This document shows, piece after piece, positions 33,604-41,703 of a stretch of DNA of 41,703 bases. The notes beneath the pieces were generated by a model. The model was not told where the DNA came from, did no database searches, and worked only from the letters and a program-made list of their open reading frames with translations. The position numbers and the translations under genes are program-made. Source of the DNA: Akkermansiaceae bacterium. GTDB taxonomy: Bacteria; Verrucomicrobiota; Verrucomicrobiia; Verrucomicrobiales; Akkermansiaceae. How positions within the stretch are numbered: the first letter of the stretch is position 1; each line of letters opens with the position of its first letter. Where the stretch lies: assembly GCA_025354565.1 (NCBI GenBank), contig JANXMQ010000057.1:1-41703 (forward strand), in the 5' to 3' direction.

Positions 33604-35742
33604 ATGTCGAACCGACCTGCGATCGGATTGGTGCTGGCATTGCTCGTGGAAGCATCACACTGGGTGCGCATCCGTTGGGATTTTGATGACGAAACTAGCA
33701 GCCGCGCCTGGCAGTTCACGTCGATCGGCATCGGCCTTGCCACAGTGCTCATTTGGTTAGATGGCGACCGCTATACAGCCCTCCCTAGCCTCCTCACTTG
33801 GATGCCCCTCCTGCTAGTGCCAATGCAGTTTATCCAAGCATTCGGAATGCGTGGATCGCTGCCATTGCACACCTTTTCCTTCCTCGCAAATCAACACCGA
33901 AAACGCAATCAACGCTTGGGCCTAACTGAAACCGTCATCTATTTAAATTTCGGTAACATCTACTTCATCAGCACGATGGTCGCCTCGACTCTGGGCAGTC
34001 GAGCCAACGCAAGCACTTGGGGATTCCTAGTCGGAACCATCACCCTGACTGGCTGGATGCTGCTTTCCACCCCTCGCACCCGCCCGATGGCATTAATCCT
34101 CGCGCTACTACTTGCCGCAGGTATGGCAGTAGCGGGTCAATTAGGACTGCAGCGGGCGCAGGAATGGGTCAGCGGCGGCGCAGGTATGTATGATCCGAAG
34201 TTTAATCCTAACAATGTTTCTACGATGATCGGACGACCCGGGGTAGTCCAGCAATCTCCGGATATCGTTTGGAGGCTCCGCCCGTTTGACAAAAATCCCA
34301 TCCCGTCATTATTACGAACTGCAACTTATAATACCTACCGCACCGCGACATGGGAAAACCAACAAATCGCGATTACGGATTTCAAAGACCTCGATACGCG
34401 CGAAACCAGTGACGGAGAAGCCTTCTATCTTCTCAAGGAAAACGCGGATCAAATGGCGATCCGCCCCACGCTTCCACGCTTCAGGTTGCGCGGTGCCGCC
34501 GCTCCGGAAACACCTTTGCCACTGCCGGGTGATGCCGCCAGCTTGCGTGATTTCGCGCTGGACGGAATCGAACGCAACACCTTCGGCTGCATCCGCATTT
34601 TCCCCAAAGAATCCGTGATCGACGGTACTGTCCTCTGGCATGCCGGCACCAATCCAGAGAAGCCGCCGCTCCCTTCGGAAGATTTAAAAATCCCCATTTC
34701 AGAGCAAAAGGTCATTCATCAAATTGCGTTAGAAATCGGACTGGTTTGCGAGCCTCCATTGAAAAAACAAAGCACCCTCCTCCGTTCATTGTCCTCCCCA
34801 CCGGTATCGACTCGTGAAGATTGGATCACCCCGATTCACGGTCGATCCATCGTTAGAGAAAAAGATTTTAAACGCATCCAAAGCCTCACAGAAAAACTTA
34901 CTCTAATTCGCAACTGGTTTAGGGCGCATTTCGAATACTCGAGAAAACTAACAATTTACAGCTCCAGTTATGTTGCCGTATCTCCCACTGGCATCGCGCA
35001 GTTTCTCACTCGGGAACGCAAAGGGCATTGCGAATACTTCGCCACCGCAACCGCTCTCCTTCTGAGAGAAGCAGGCATTCCGACCCGCTATGCAACCGGA
35101 TACGCCGTCGCGGAGCGGGACCCGAAGCGACGCGAGTTCGTCATCCGCGGAACCCACGGTCACGCTTGGTGTCGGGTTTGGGATGAGAACGCCGGAGTGT
35201 GGATTGATTTTGATACCACGCCGCCGGACTGGATGGGTAGCTGGACTCCTACGATCTCCTCGACACAGTGGTTAGACGATGGTCTGAAACGCTACCGCGA
35301 GGACTTTTTCCTCTGGCGAAACCAACCAAGCAATCATCTCGCGGTCATGCTCGCCATGTCGTCCATCGCAATAGGAGTGGGGGCGATTGTGGCGACGCGT
35401 TTATGGAAATCGAAACATCGGGCAGAAAATTTGGCCAAATCCGCCGGTTATGCGGGACCCATCATCCGCACACCGCTGCACAATTTGGAGCCGCAAGCGC
35501 GGAAACAACTCGGTTACCGGCCGCTCGGGCAAACCTATGCCGATTGGTTAACGCGGCTACCCCCTTTTCTATCAGATCCCTCCCTGCTGGAAGAAGCCAT
35601 CGCCCTTCACCAGCGCCTTCGCTTTGACCCGCAGCCCGTGCCATCAGAGCAAAACAAACAGTTGATAGAGCTTACTCAGCACCTTTGCGAGGCGCTCAAA
35701 CCTCTCCACGGCAGCACCACTCTCTATCAGAATAGGAAATAA
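33604..35742 (+). CDS. TgpA-like transglutaminase-domain membrane protein
   Basis: The protein has N-terminal membrane helices (about seven segments in the first 200 residues), a periplasmic region, the transglutaminase core with catalytic C476 in [21 protein letters not shown]520 in [11 protein letters not shown] and D537 in [11 protein letters not shown], a further helix (about 580-600) and a cytoplasmic tail. TgpA proteins are inner-membrane cysteine enzymes partnered with MoxR and DUF58. The ATG at 33604 is the first, but the same frame is open upstream from 33528 and encodes a natural-looking hydrophobic N-terminus ([15 protein letters not shown]), so a non-ATG start near 33541-33571 is likely. 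The 3' end overlaps ureC tail-to-tail by 16 bases. Confidence 0.88.
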   Translation: MSNRPAIGLVLALLVEASHWVRIRWDFDDETSSRAWQFTSIGIGLATVLIWLDGDRYTALPSLLTWMPLLLVPMQFIQAFGMRGSLPLHTFSFLANQHRKRNQRLGLTETVIYLNFGNIYFISTMVASTLGSRANASTWGFLVGTITLTGWMLLSTPRTRPMALILALLLAAGMAVAGQLGLQRAQEWVSGGAGMYDPKFNPNNVSTMIGRPGVVQQSPDIVWRLRPFDKNPIPSLLRTATYNTYRTATWENQQIAITDFKDLDTRETSDGEAFYLLKENADQMAIRPTLPRFRLRGAAAPETPLPLPGDAASLRDFALDGIERNTFGCIRIFPKESVIDGTVLWHAGTNPEKPPLPSEDLKIPISEQKVIHQIALEIGLVCEPPLKKQSTLLRSLSSPPVSTREDWITPIHGRSIVREKDFKRIQSLTEKLTLIRNWFRAHFEYSRKLTIYSSSYVAVSPTGIAQFLTRERKGHCEYFATATALLLREAGIPTRYATGYAVAERDPKRREFVIRGTHGHAWCRVWDENAGVWIDFDTTPPDWMGSWTPTISSTQWLDDGLKRYREDFFLWRNQPSNHLAVMLAMSSIAIGVGAIVATRLWKSKHRAENLAKSAGYAGPIIRTPLHNLEPQARKQLGYRPLGQTYADWLTRLPPFLSDPSLLEEAIALHQRLRFDPQPVPSEQNKQLIELTQHLCEALKPLHGSTTLYQNRK

Positions 35743-37448
35743 CGTTGTGCCATCGGGAGGCAGGACATCGGTTCGCAGCTAAGCACCATGCCATCCGCCG
35801 TGACGGTGTAGGTGTCAGGATCGACCGTAATTTTCGGCAGATAATCATTGAAGGGAAGATCACGCTTCGTGATGGCTCGACAATTTTTCACTGCAACCAA
35901 ACGTTTCGTGAGTCCGAGTTCATCCAGACCGCCCGACTCGAGTGAAGCGGCGCTCACAAAGGTGACGGAGGTCGCGGCGATCGCCTTGCCGAAAGCACCG
36001 AACTGAGGGCGATACATCGTCGGCTGTGGTGTGGGAATGGAGGCATTTGGGTCGCCCATGTTAGCCCAAGCGATCAGGCCACCTTTGAGAATGGTTTCCG
36101 GTTTGACTCCGAAAAATGCAGGCTTCCACAACACCATATCTGCGAGTTTCCCGATTTCGATACTGCCGACCTCGTGGGAAATGCCGTGAGTGATTGCGGG
36201 GCAAATCGTATATTTCGCCACGTAGCGGAGCGCACGGAAATTGTCTGCTGCGGGGTGGCCCGGCCCTTCCAGTTTACCGAACTGGACTTTCATTTTGTGC
36301 GCCGTTTGCCAGGTCCGGGTGATCGTTTCACCGATGCGGCCCATGGCTTGGCTATCCGATGACATCATCGAAATCGCGCCCAAGTCGTGCAGTCGATCTT
36401 CCGCTGCAATTGTCTCGGGACGGATCCGGCTTTCTGCGAATGCAACATCCTCCGGAATGCGCGAGTCCAAATGATGGCAGACCATCAGCATATCGAGGTG
36501 CTCGTCGATCGTGTTAGAGGTGAACGGTCGGGTGGGATTGGTCGAGGATGGAAGCACATTCGCCTCCCCGCAGACCCGAATGATGTCCGGCGCATGACCG
36601 CCGCCCGCGCCTTCGGAGTGATAAGTGTGGATGGTCCGCCCCTTAAACGCGGCGAGGGTACTTTCGACAAAGCCCGCCTCATTCAAAGTGTCTGTATGAA
36701 TCGCAACTTGAATATCAAATTCATCAGCGACGCCGAGGCAGGTATCGATGGCAGCAGGTGTCGTTCCCCAGTCTTCGTGAAGCTTCAGGCCAATCACACC
36801 TGCTAGAACTTGTTCGCGGAGGGGCTCAGGCGAGGAACAATTTCCTTTTCCGAGGAATCCGAGATTGACGGGAAAAGCCTCGGCGGATTCTAACATACGA
36901 TGAATGTTCCACTTTCCCGGAGTGCATGTGGTGGCGTAGGTGCCATGCGCCGGACCGGTTCCACCGCCGATCAACGTCGTGACGCCGGAAGCAATCGCGT
37001 GCTCGATCTGTTGGGGGCAGATGAAATGGATGTGAGTGTCGATTCCCCCTGCCGTGACGATGCAACCCTCCCCGGCAATGACTTCGGTAGCAGCACCGAT
37101 GGTCATCGAAATCCCATCTTGAAGAAGTGGGTTTCCCGCATGGCCAATGCCGACAATCCGGCCGTGCTTAATGCCGATGTCTGCCTTGATGACGCCTTGA
37201 GCGGCATCGAGGATCAGGGCGTTAGTGATCACAAGATCGAGTGAATCCCCATCACAGGCGAGCGGCGATTGCGCCATTCCATCACGGATGACTTTACCTC
37301 CGCCAAATTTCACTTCGTTACCGTAGCCCCCGTTTTCAGCGATTAGATCGCGCTCGACTTCGATAAAAATTTCCGTATCGGCAAGGCGAACCTGATCACC
37401 CGTAGTGGGGCCGAACATGCCGGCGTAGTTGGCGCGGGTTTGTTTCAT
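35727..37448 (-). CDS. ureC: Urease subunit alpha UreC
   Basis: The 573-residue protein is full length. Nickel ligands are visible: H139 and H141 in [14 protein letters not shown], the carbamylated lysine K222 in [13 protein letters not shown]251 in VAIHTDT, H277 in [15 protein letters not shown], and D365 in [10 protein letters not shown]; the flap histidine lies in [10 protein letters not shown]. It hydrolyses urea to ammonia and carbamate in the cytosol as an alpha-beta-gamma complex. It overlaps ureB by 4 bases, indicating coupling. The accessory genes ureDEFG needed for nickel insertion are not in this window. Confidence 0.97.
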   Translation of the reverse strand: MKQTRANYAGMFGPTTGDQVRLADTEIFIEVERDLIAENGGYGNEVKFGGGKVIRDGMAQSPLACDGDSLDLVITNALILDAAQGVIKADIGIKHGRIVGIGHAGNPLLQDGISMTIGAATEVIAGEGCIVTAGGIDTHIHFICPQQIEHAIASGVTTLIGGGTGPAHGTYATTCTPGKWNIHRMLESAEAFPVNLGFLGKGNCSSPEPLREQVLAGVIGLKLHEDWGTTPAAIDTCLGVADEFDIQVAIHTDTLNEAGFVESTLAAFKGRTIHTYHSEGAGGGHAPDIIRVCGEANVLPSSTNPTRPFTSNTIDEHLDMLMVCHHLDSRIPEDVAFAESRIRPETIAAEDRLHDLGAISMMSSDSQAMGRIGETITRTWQTAHKMKVQFGKLEGPGHPAADNFRALRYVAKYTICPAITHGISHEVGSIEIGKLADMVLWKPAFFGVKPETILKGGLIAWANMGDPNASIPTPQPTMYRPQFGAFGKAIAATSVTFVSAASLESGGLDELGLTKRLVAVKNCRAITKRDLPFNDYLPKITVDPDTYTVTADGMVLSCEPMSCLPMAQRYFLF

Positions 37449-37762
37449 ACGTCTAGCAGTCCGTTCACCAGGTTGTTGAGGCCATGCACTTCACGGGTTC
37501 CGGCGAAGGCCACCAGAGGGATTTCTCGAGTGTCGCCGGGTTCGAAACGGACTGCGGTTCCGGCGGGAATGTTGAGGCGAAATCCCCGAGCCGCAGCCCG
37601 ATCAAATTGAAGCGAAGTGTTCACCTCGAAAAAGTGAAAATGGCTGCCTACTTGGATGGGGCGGTCGCCGGTATTCGCAACTACAATACTAACCGTTAAA
37701 AGGCCGACGTTGAGATCAATCGCGGAAGCGCCCGGCGGGGTAATAATTTCACCAGGAATCAT
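37445..37762 (-). CDS. ureB: Urease subunit beta UreB
   Basis: The 105-residue protein starts [20 protein letters not shown] and contains [26 protein letters not shown]-like [20 protein letters not shown] and [20 protein letters not shown], the UreB signature. It overlaps ureA (37759-37762) and ureC (37445-37448) by four bases each, the tight coupling typical of ureABC. Structural partner of UreA and UreC. Confidence 0.96.
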   Translation of the reverse strand: MIPGEIITPPGASAIDLNVGLLTVSIVVANTGDRPIQVGSHFHFFEVNTSLQFDRAAARGFRLNIPAGTAVRFEPGDTREIPLVAFAGTREVHGLNNLVNGLLDV

Positions 37763-38061
37763 CGGACGGGATTGTGAACGGTGACCAGTTTGGTGCCATC
37801 AGGAAACGTCGCTTCTACTTGGACATCGTGGATCATTTCGGCGATGCCCTCCATGACCTCATCACGGGAGACGAGAGTCGCACCATAGCTCATCAGCTCA
37901 GCCACCGTTTTACCGTCGCGCGCAGCTTCCAGAAGCTCTGCAGTGATGAGGGCTACGGTTTCTGGGTAATTTAACTTGAGGCCCCGGGCACGCCGACGCC
38001 GGGCAAGATCACCTGCCACGACGATGAGAAGCTTTTCTTGTTCACGCGGAGATAGGTGCAT
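37759..38061 (-). CDS. ureA: Urease subunit gamma UreA
   Basis: The 100-residue protein starts [20 protein letters not shown] and continues [40 protein letters not shown] and [20 protein letters not shown], matching UreA over its full length. It is 12 bases downstream of the small membrane protein gene, within the same transcription unit. Confidence 0.97.
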   Translation of the reverse strand: MHLSPREQEKLLIVVAGDLARRRRARGLKLNYPETVALITAELLEAARDGKTVAELMSYGATLVSRDEVMEGIAEMIHDVQVEATFPDGTKLVTVHNPVR

Positions 38062-38073
38062 CAGGGCGGCAGA

Positions 38074-38370
38074 CTAGAGTAGAGGCAGCATGCCGAGTGA
38101 AGCGAAGGCCAGCGCCAACGCAGCTAACTGAACTTTGGGCTTCGGGTTCAGACACGTGAGGGTAATACTAACAATCACCAATGCTGTCATCACATATTCG
38201 AAGGCACCGTGAGTATGAAAAAATGTCACCTTGAGGAAATCAAACTCATCTGTTTCATCGGGATGAAAGTGACCGGGATGCGCCATCAAAAGCGATGGAA
38301 GAAAACAGGCTGCTGTGCAGAACAAACGCACAACAAGTGTTTTGGCGTCAGCCATTTGGAGATTTTTCAT
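38074..38370 (-). CDS. Small His-rich membrane protein of the urease operon (UreJ/HupE-like position)
   Basis: The product (98 residues) has a signal peptide ending in SLLMA, a mature N-terminus HPGHFHPDETDEFDF, and two membrane helices (EYVMTALVIVSITLTCL and LAALALAFASLGMLPLL). It lies directly upstream of ureA on the same strand and behind a sigma-54-like promoter. UreJ/HupE-type proteins carry an HPGH motif and are proposed nickel permeases; this one shares the motif and place but is much shorter, so a nickel role is inference. In-frame ATGs at 38370 and 38355 both give the signal peptide; the upstream 38427 start would lie before the promoter and is rejected. Confidence 0.7.
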   Translation of the reverse strand: MKNLQMADAKTLVVRLFCTAACFLPSLLMAHPGHFHPDETDEFDFLKVTFFHTHGAFEYVMTALVIVSITLTCLNPKPKVQLAALALAFASLGMLPLL

Positions 38371-38388
38371 AAGTGAATGCTGTAAAGT

Positions 38389-38405
38389 AGCAACGGACAT
38401 GCCAA
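38389..38405 (-). promoter_or_regulatory. Sigma-54 (-24/-12) promoter of the urease operon
   Basis: The minus strand reads TTGGCATGTCCGTTGCT. Against the sigma-54 consensus TTGGCACG-N4-TTGCT it differs at one base (T for C in the -24 half) and has the invariant GG and GC at the correct 10-base spacing. It lies upstream of the small membrane protein and ureABC. The predicted start, 12 bases past the GC, is near 38378, giving a leader of 8 bases (ATG 38370) or 23 bases (ATG 38355). Confidence 0.75.
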
Positions 38406-38415
38406 GCGGGGAATC

Positions 38416-38454
38416 AAAAAAAACCATGCCCCCGAAAAAAGGGCATGGTTTTAT
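38416..38454 (-). terminator. Rho-independent terminator after urtA
   Basis: AAACCATGCCC (38421-38431) and GGGCATGGTTT (38441-38451) form a perfect 11-bp stem, with a T run following on the minus strand. It ends the urtA transcript (stop at 38491) just before the ureABC promoter, so the two halves of the urea locus are separate transcripts. Confidence 0.85.
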
Positions 38455-38490
38455 TCTAATGCACAGCTAACCGAAACAAGGGGGGAGAAA

Positions 38491-39738
38491 TTATTTGTAG
38501 GTGCCTTTGAGGAATGGCTCACCTACGACGTTCTTGTATTCCTTGAGGATTTTAAACTGGCCATCCGCGCGGGTTTCACCAATGAAGACATTCTTCGTAA
38601 GGTGATGGTTCGCTTGCGTGGTGACCTTGCCACCAGGACCATCGAAAGAGATGCCGCTCTTGAGAGCTTCCATAACTTTATCTACTTCAAAGGACTTGGC
38701 TTTTTCCACAGCGGCCTTCCAGAGGTAAACTCCATCATAGGAGAGCACCATCGGTGAACAAGTGACGCGACCCTCTTTGACGATGCCGGGAACACTGGAC
38801 TTCGAAAGCCATGCTTGGAAATTCTTGATGAACTTGGCGTTGTCCGGGCTCTTGATAGACTCGAAGTAAGTCCAGCAGCCTAACTGACCCACCAGTTGGC
38901 TGGCAGGCAAGCCACGGAACTCATCCTCGGAAACCGAGAAGCTAATCACTGGGCAGGACTCGGCGGTGAGGCCAGCAGCGGCATACTCTTTAAAGAATGG
39001 CACGTTAGTATCACCATTAAGGGTGCTCACGATGCAGGCATCACCACTGGCGGCAAATTGTTTAATCTCTGAGATGATTTGCTGATAATCGGTGTGGCCA
39101 AATGGAGTGTACTTTCCGGCAGAGATGATCTTGCCGGAGCCATCCTTAGTGAAGCCACCGCCGATGTTTTCGAGAGGCACGCCCTTGCTAAGGAGGTACT
39201 CAAGAAGCACGAGGTTAGTCGTCTGCGGATATACATAGTCCGAGCCTAGCAAATAGAACTTTTTCTTGCCCTCAGCGAGAAGGTAATCAATAGCAGGGGT
39301 GGCCTGTTGATTGACAGCCTCTGCGGTATAGAAAATGTTTGGAGACATTTCTTCACCTTCATATTGCACGGGGTAAAAGAGCAGACCCTTCTTTTCTTCA
39401 AACACCGGAAGAACCGACTTGCGGCTTACAGAAGTCCAGCAACCAAAGGTCACTGAGACCTTGTCTTGATCAAGAAGTTGCTTTGCCTTTTCTGCGAATA
39501 GCGGCCAGTTGGAAGCACCGTCCACCACGACAGGTTCGATTTTTTTGCCCATCACGCCGCCAGCAGCGTTGATTTCGTCGAAAGTGAATAACAGAACATC
39601 GCGGAGCGAAGTTTCGCTGATCGCCATGGTGCCGCTCAAAGAATGGAGCACGCCGACTTTGACAGTATCCTCAGCGCGGACAACAGCAGCGGTGAGGGCT
39701 AACGCACCGAGTGCGGAGGGGATGAAACGAGAGATCAT
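38491..39738 (-). CDS. urtA: Urea ABC transporter substrate-binding protein UrtA
   Basis: The 415-residue protein has a signal peptide ([20 protein letters not shown], cleavage near VRAEDTV) and the UrtA pattern: [100 protein letters not shown] and [17 protein letters not shown]. It binds urea in the periplasm and delivers it to UrtBC. Unlike the usual urtABCDE order, the gene here follows a porin and a urtE remnant. A terminator follows it. Confidence 0.94.
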   Translation of the reverse strand: MISRFIPSALGALALTAAVVRAEDTVKVGVLHSLSGTMAISETSLRDVLLFTFDEINAAGGVMGKKIEPVVVDGASNWPLFAEKAKQLLDQDKVSVTFGCWTSVSRKSVLPVFEEKKGLLFYPVQYEGEEMSPNIFYTAEAVNQQATPAIDYLLAEGKKKFYLLGSDYVYPQTTNLVLLEYLLSKGVPLENIGGGFTKDGSGKIISAGKYTPFGHTDYQQIISEIKQFAASGDACIVSTLNGDTNVPFFKEYAAAGLTAESCPVISFSVSEDEFRGLPASQLVGQLGCWTYFESIKSPDNAKFIKNFQAWLSKSSVPGIVKEGRVTCSPMVLSYDGVYLWKAAVEKAKSFEVDKVMEALKSGISFDGPGGKVTTQANHHLTKNVFIGETRADGQFKILKEYKNVVGEPFLKGTYK

Positions 39739-39868
39739 GTTTTTAAAGATAATTAAATTTTAGTAACTTAAGATATGGGAAGAAGAAAACAGTAGGCGGA
39801 AGAGCGCAACGTCAGACAATACATTGAGCTCTCCCGCCACAACCGTTTGATGCAGAAGATTTTTATAT

Positions 39869-40891
39869 TCAGAATTTCAGCAACGCCTGGACGCCTGAAT
39901 ACAAGCTATCGGTTACGTCTGAATCAATATAGCTGACTTCCGCACGCATGAGGAAATGATCATTGAATACATACGTTGGCGAGATCGTGTACTTGTATTG
40001 ATCAGGACTGCTGTCGACACCTGCTTCAACATCGTCGAAACCGAAACGGAAGACGGTGGAGAACTTATCAGTGAAAGCGTATTTCAAGAACGCCAAGCCC
40101 TGAATACCACTGGTTGAGCCCGAGTTGTTATTATAAGCAACTTCACCAGCAACAGTTAGCTTAGATGAAATATCATAGCTGGCCCAGACATCATACGTCG
40201 AGTAATCCGCAAGACCATCGGTTTGATCGAAGGCAAAACCCGCCCAAAGGGTGAGTTTTTGAATACCTTTGTAAACCACATAACCTTCGTAGCCGAGGCC
40301 GTTGCCCAGATCTTCATCACCGGTCCAGAAGCCATTACCGCCACGGATAGAATCGGAGACATTGAATCCGGCGCCGAACGTTTCGGTCGCATATTCCGCC
40401 TTGATCCCGCTGTGGTATGCAGGAACGGCACCTACGCCGGAATTTGCGTAGCTGAGCTGAGTCATGTTTACCGTGTCAAAGGCTTCGTATCCCATCCAGG
40501 TAAGATATTTACCACCCGTGATCGTAAAGTCTCCAACCTTATAAGAGAGGTATGCATCGAGAATACCCGCTTCGGTATCACCCACAGCGGTGAAACCTGG
40601 GGTGTAGAAGAGACTCGCGTAGAGGGAGACTGGGCCTTGGGTGGCCGTAAAGCCTACCTTCACAACGTCCAGTTCCGGCCCACCATCGACGAACGTATGG
40701 CTATTCGGACCATCATCCACATCGGTGTAGGTGTAGGCCGCAGCGGCATAACCACTGACTTTCAACCAGTCACTGGTGGCGGCTGGTGCCGGTGCGGGGG
40801 CCATCTCGGTTCCGCCCATCGCGGCAGCCGTGCTAAGCATGAATGCCAAATGTGGCAATTGGTTTTTACTGAAACGTGTTTTGCTTTTCAT
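39869..40891 (-). CDS. Outer-membrane beta-barrel porin
   Basis: The 340-residue product has an N-terminal export signal (MKSKTRFSKNQLPHLAFMLS, cleavage near AAAMG or the Ala/Pro-rich linker APAPAPAATSD), followed by alternating strands such as WLKVSGYAAAAYTYTDVDD, KVGFTATQGPVSLYASLFY and KYLTWMGYEAFDTVN, and ends in the C-terminal phenylalanine (ALLKF) typical of barrel insertion. It resembles the Bbp2-like OmpL/porin family of outer-membrane proteins. Because it sits between urtE and urtA and behind a sigma-54-like promoter, it is probably a porin for urea or similar small nitrogen compounds; this is inference from position. Confidence 0.82.
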   Translation of the reverse strand: MKSKTRFSKNQLPHLAFMLSTAAAMGGTEMAPAPAPAATSDWLKVSGYAAAAYTYTDVDDGPNSHTFVDGGPELDVVKVGFTATQGPVSLYASLFYTPGFTAVGDTEAGILDAYLSYKVGDFTITGGKYLTWMGYEAFDTVNMTQLSYANSGVGAVPAYHSGIKAEYATETFGAGFNVSDSIRGGNGFWTGDEDLGNGLGYEGYVVYKGIQKLTLWAGFAFDQTDGLADYSTYDVWASYDISSKLTVAGEVAYNNNSGSTSGIQGLAFLKYAFTDKFSTVFRFGFDDVEAGVDSSPDQYKYTISPTYVFNDHFLMRAEVSYIDSDVTDSLYSGVQALLKF

Positions 40892-40941
40892 GTTCGATTG
40901 GTATTAGTGCTCTGATAGCGGAATCCCGCTGCCAATTAATG

Positions 40942-40958
40942 AGCTGAATCCGTGCCAA
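40942..40958 (-). promoter_or_regulatory. Sigma-54-like (-24/-12) promoter of the porin-urtA unit
   Basis: The minus strand reads TTGGCACGGATTCAGCT. The -24 half is a perfect TTGGCACG, and the GC of the -12 half has the correct spacing, but the two bases before it are CA rather than TT. The predicted start is about 40 bases upstream of the porin ATG (40891). It would drive the porin and urtA. Confidence 0.6.
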
Positions 40959-41114
40959 TCTCTGACGACCGAAATTTTTGTATATGAATGAAATTTCAGA
41001 AAGCGCGACCCATCATGAATCACGCTCACACTAAAAATTATAAATATCAATTACGCCAAAAACCCAAGTGGTCAAAACTCGCCCGACTTGATCAATCGAG
41101 ACCTAAGAACTTCC

Positions 41115-41562
41115 TTAAACTGTTAAAAATTTCTTCACCACATCCTCTGTGAGGTCGCACATCTGACCTGCTGCGGCCACAGATCCGCGCTCCAAAATTG
41201 CAAAGTCATCTCCCAGTTCCTTGCAGAAATCGAGGTATTGCTCGACGAGAAGAATGCTCATCTCACCTTCGGCTCGGAGCATTTTGATGGCGTCTCCGAT
41301 TTGATCGATAATGTTAGGTTGAATGCCTTCTGTTGGCTCATCGAGAATCAATAGTTTTGGCCTAGTCAGCAAGGCGCGACCAATAGCGAGCTGCTGCTGC
41401 TGGCCACCAGAAAGCATACCCCCCTTGCGATGGAGGAACTCCTTAATGATAGGGAAAAGCGTATAAATACGCTCCGTCTGACTTGCATCGCGCTTCTGGC
41501 CGCGGGCGTTCAATCCGATGAAGAGGTTTTCCTCCACGGTGAGATGAGGGAAAATCTCACGC
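41115..41562 (-). pseudogene. urtE: Urea ABC transporter ATPase UrtE, 5'-truncated at a breakpoint
   Basis: From about 41562 the minus strand encodes REIFPHLTVEENLFIGLNAR, the signature GGMLSGGQQQQLAIGRALL, Walker B LLILDEPTEGIQPNIIDQIG and SILLVEQYLDFCKELGDDFA, matching the C-terminal two thirds of UrtE. Upstream of RE the expected Y-V-P-Q-G and the whole first part with Walker A are absent; the frame instead enters unrelated sequence (FHTDR and a Pro-rich stretch). Without Walker A the product cannot bind ATP. The break could be an insertion, a deletion or an assembly join. urtB, urtC and urtD are not visible. Confidence 0.85.
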
Positions 41563-41703
41563 CGATCGGTGTGGAAAACTCTCAGGTTTGCAGGGTCCAG
41601 AGTTGGCGTAAGCGGGCGATGGATTCGCTCCAGGGGGCCCGTTGGTAAATCCGCACGCGAACCCAACGGATGAATCGCTGGGTTCTCTGCGTGGCTCTCG
41701 TGA

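Noticed and set aside
2461-41340. Frequent GTTAG/CTAAC pentamers across genes and gaps
   Set aside because: A hand scan found roughly 65, about what I would expect from base composition; no fixed spacing or position was apparent.
1-41703. CRISPR array, tRNA or rRNA genes
   Set aside because: No regularly spaced repeats and no GTTCGAATCC-type tRNA arm with a matching cloverleaf were seen by eye; a tRNA scan would settle this.

Overview
The window looks like part of a genome from the Verrucomicrobiota (or a close PVC relative). This is inferred from gene content: a decayed DUF1553 gene, a Tat-exported GH116 enzyme carrying a levanase-type insert, a membrane protein resembling DUF5362, six-domain ribosomal protein S1, and urease and urea-transport genes with a barrel porin. 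It is not proven by any rRNA; none is present, and I recognised no tRNA or CRISPR. A Shine-Dalgarno AGGAGG is missing at nearly every start I checked, so starts were chosen by homology and family length.

Layout. 1-9.9 kb is a decayed accessory zone. It holds the edge of an IS3-family element, fragments of IS630 and IS4 transposases, and remnants of a low-affinity iron permease, an AsmA-like protein and a DUF1553 protein. Between these sit intact genes for a YjlB-type cupin, a YciF/DUF892 ferritin-like protein, a small lipoprotein, a DUF72 protein and a large hybrid histidine kinase. 9.9-17.7 kb is a minus-strand run with a glucosyl theme: UgtP/MGD-type glycosyltransferase, YihX-like HAD phosphatase, thiG, GH116 beta-glucosidase, a secreted RbsD/FucU-like protein and UDP-glucose pyrophosphorylase. 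18.9-23.9 kb is a branched-chain amino acid type ABC operon (livK-H-M-G-F). A four-helix-bundle (S23-type) gene sits between livG and livF. 24-28 kb holds an alpha/beta hydrolase, a 3-hydroxyisobutyrate dehydrogenase family enzyme and a divergent tail-specific protease. 28.4-31 kb holds rpsA and the DUF5362-like membrane protein. 31.1-35.7 kb is a MoxR / DUF58 / transglutaminase operon. 35.7-41.6 kb is a urea locus: ureABC with a small His-rich membrane protein, urtA, a porin and a 5'-truncated urtE.

Two signals stand out. First, a GTTGATGG repeat occurs as inverted pairs in three gene-to-gene junctions of the minus-strand gene runs. Two pairs are empty, and one encloses the four-helix-bundle gene. 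Hairpin ends plus such a gene resemble the intervening sequences of 23S rRNA, but here the unit lies inside protein operons, so it may be a little-described mobile cassette with MITE-like empty derivatives. Second, the ureABC block and the porin-urtA block are each preceded by a sequence with correct sigma-54 (-24/-12) spacing, pointing to control by nitrogen status.

The urea genes form one system: porin for outer-membrane entry, UrtA for capture, Urt ABC for uptake, UreABC for hydrolysis. urtBCD and the urease accessory genes ureDEFG are not in the window, and urtE has lost its Walker A half at a breakpoint near the right edge. Both window ends fall in or next to mobile or rearranged DNA.
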